Of a stretch of DNA of 5,875 bases, positions 5,481 through 5,875 are shown one piece after another. The translations under genes were made by a program, and so were the position numbers. Where the stretch lies: positions 1 to 5,875 of the forward strand of contig DATDRF010000276.1 in the NCBI GenBank assembly GCA_035291905.1. Direction: 5' to 3'. The first letter of the stretch is position 1. Each line of letters opens with the position of its first letter. The notes under the pieces are model-generated. The model saw nothing but the letters and a program-made list of their open reading frames with translations, searched no databases and was not told the origin of the DNA. Source of the stretch: JACPLA01 sp035291905 (GTDB taxonomy: Bacteria; Bacteroidota; Ignavibacteria; UBA10030).

Positions 5481-5776
5481 TTATAGCCGCCGGGAAGCCG
5501 GAAGAAGGGAGCGAAATCGCCCGTTTCGCTTATGAACCGTGATGCGGCTGCGATTCTGGGTATGAGATAAGCGACCGCGCCCACCGTCACCGTTACTCCA
5601 CCCGCAACAAGAATTGCCTTGACCCATGTCTCGGTGCTATCGGATCTATCCTGATCGGTTTCGACGGCAGCGGATTCGGGATTGAGAGCCTCCTGGGAAG
5701 TCGAGCATCCGGTCGACCAGAACAAGAACGCGAATATGACCAGGGAAACCGATGATTTACTCATTTTTGATTTCAT
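5477..5776 (-). CDS. Small lipoprotein with a second hydrophobic segment, unknown function
   Basis: The 99-residue protein starts MKSKMSKSS, has a hydrophobic core at residues 10-20 and a lipobox S21-T22-G23-C24. A Ser/Glu/Asp-rich acidic stretch (25-50) is followed by a Gly/Val-rich hydrophobic segment (about 52-72, WVKAILVAGGVTVTVGAVAYLI) long enough to cross a membrane. A short basic and aromatic tail ends in LPGGYK. If processed as a lipoprotein, it would be anchored twice, or the second segment could be buried or oligomerise. The first ATG is chosen; a second at 5764 is possible and neither has a clear ribosome binding site. It overlaps the propeller lipoprotein gene by four bases and is the first gene of that pair. 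I recognise no family. Confidence 0.75.
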   Translation of the reverse strand: MKSKMSKSSVSLVIFAFLFWSTGCSTSQEALNPESAAVETDQDRSDSTETWVKAILVAGGVTVTVGAVAYLIPRIAAASRFISETGDFAPFFRLPGGYK

Positions 5777-5791
5777 AGTTGGCTCACAATT

Positions 5792-5818
5792 GTTCTATTG
5801 TTCAATCTACTCTGTCAA
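5792..5818 (-). promoter_or_regulatory. Candidate promoter of the two-gene lipoprotein operon
   Basis: On the minus strand a perfect TTGACA (5818-5813) is followed after a short 15-base spacer by TAGAAC (5797-5792), or after 17 bases by the poor GAACAA. The palindrome ACAATTGT (5786-5793) sits at the expected start site and could be an operator. A perfect -35 with a suboptimal -10/spacer fits regulated rather than constitutive expression. Confidence 0.45.
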
Positions 5819-5828
5819 GGGAGGGGAG

Positions 5829-5857
5829 TTGTCACGGAAGTGTCAAAAGGAGGTCAA
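5829..5857 (+). promoter_or_regulatory. Three direct repeats at 11-bp pitch, Pho-box-like operator
   Basis: The 7-mers TTGTCAC (5829-5835), GTGTCAA (5840-5846) and AGGTCAA (5851-5857) are separated by exactly four bases, giving an 11-bp period with GTCA conserved. This architecture is that of binding sites for OmpR/PhoB-family response regulators; the PhoB half-site is CTGTCAT-like. The site begins 11 bp upstream of the -35 of the minus-strand operon, and a further CTGTCAA (5812-5818) overlaps that -35. It could equally serve a plus-strand gene beyond the right edge. Confidence 0.4.
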
Positions 5858-5875
5858 GAAGGAAGTACGAAGTAA

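Overview
The window is about 5.9 kb of bacterial DNA, probably from the FCB superphylum, most likely a Bacteroidota/Chlorobiota relative such as Ignavibacteria, or a neighbouring lineage. This is inferred from four lipoproteins whose mature ends read CDKSTSP, CKDESPSEP, CVNLFEDENP and CSTSQE, and from strong GGAGG-type ribosome binding sites and an E. coli-like TTGACA/TACAAT promoter. Strict Bacteroidia usually lack those last two features. No mobile-element protein, CRISPR array, tRNA or rRNA was recognised.

Layout, left to right: (i) 1-677, minus strand: the 5' part of a lipoprotein gene running off the left edge. Its outermost ~90 bases differ sharply in GC content and look foreign or misassembled. 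(ii) 678-1181: an intergenic region of about 500 bp with no credible gene, holding an unusual concentration of dyads and short repeats. (iii) 1182-1484, plus strand: a small zinc-ribbon (zf-TFIIB-like) protein with a charged helical N-terminus, bracketed by copies of a 12-15 bp repeat. (iv) 1548-3017 and 3019-4296, minus strand: a translationally coupled pair encoding a probable outer-membrane beta-barrel protein and, upstream of it, a helical lipoprotein with a TPR-like segment. The pair is driven by a near-consensus promoter at 4323-4351. (v) 4377-5480 and 5477-5776, minus strand: a second coupled pair encoding a lipoprotein with a TolB/WD40-like beta-propeller and a ~100-residue lipoprotein with a second hydrophobic segment. 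A probable promoter and Pho-box-like 11-bp-spaced direct repeats lie upstream, at the right edge.

Taken together this is a cell-envelope neighbourhood: five of six genes carry export signals and four of them are lipoproteins. A joint function cannot be proved from the sequence. The simplest reading is two small operons of surface or outer-membrane proteins, which converge on the plus-strand zinc-ribbon gene. I found no clear new defence, mobile or biosynthetic system. The most distinctive signals are the dyad/repeat cluster around the zinc-ribbon gene, the coupled lipoprotein/barrel pair, and the operator-like repeats at the right edge.
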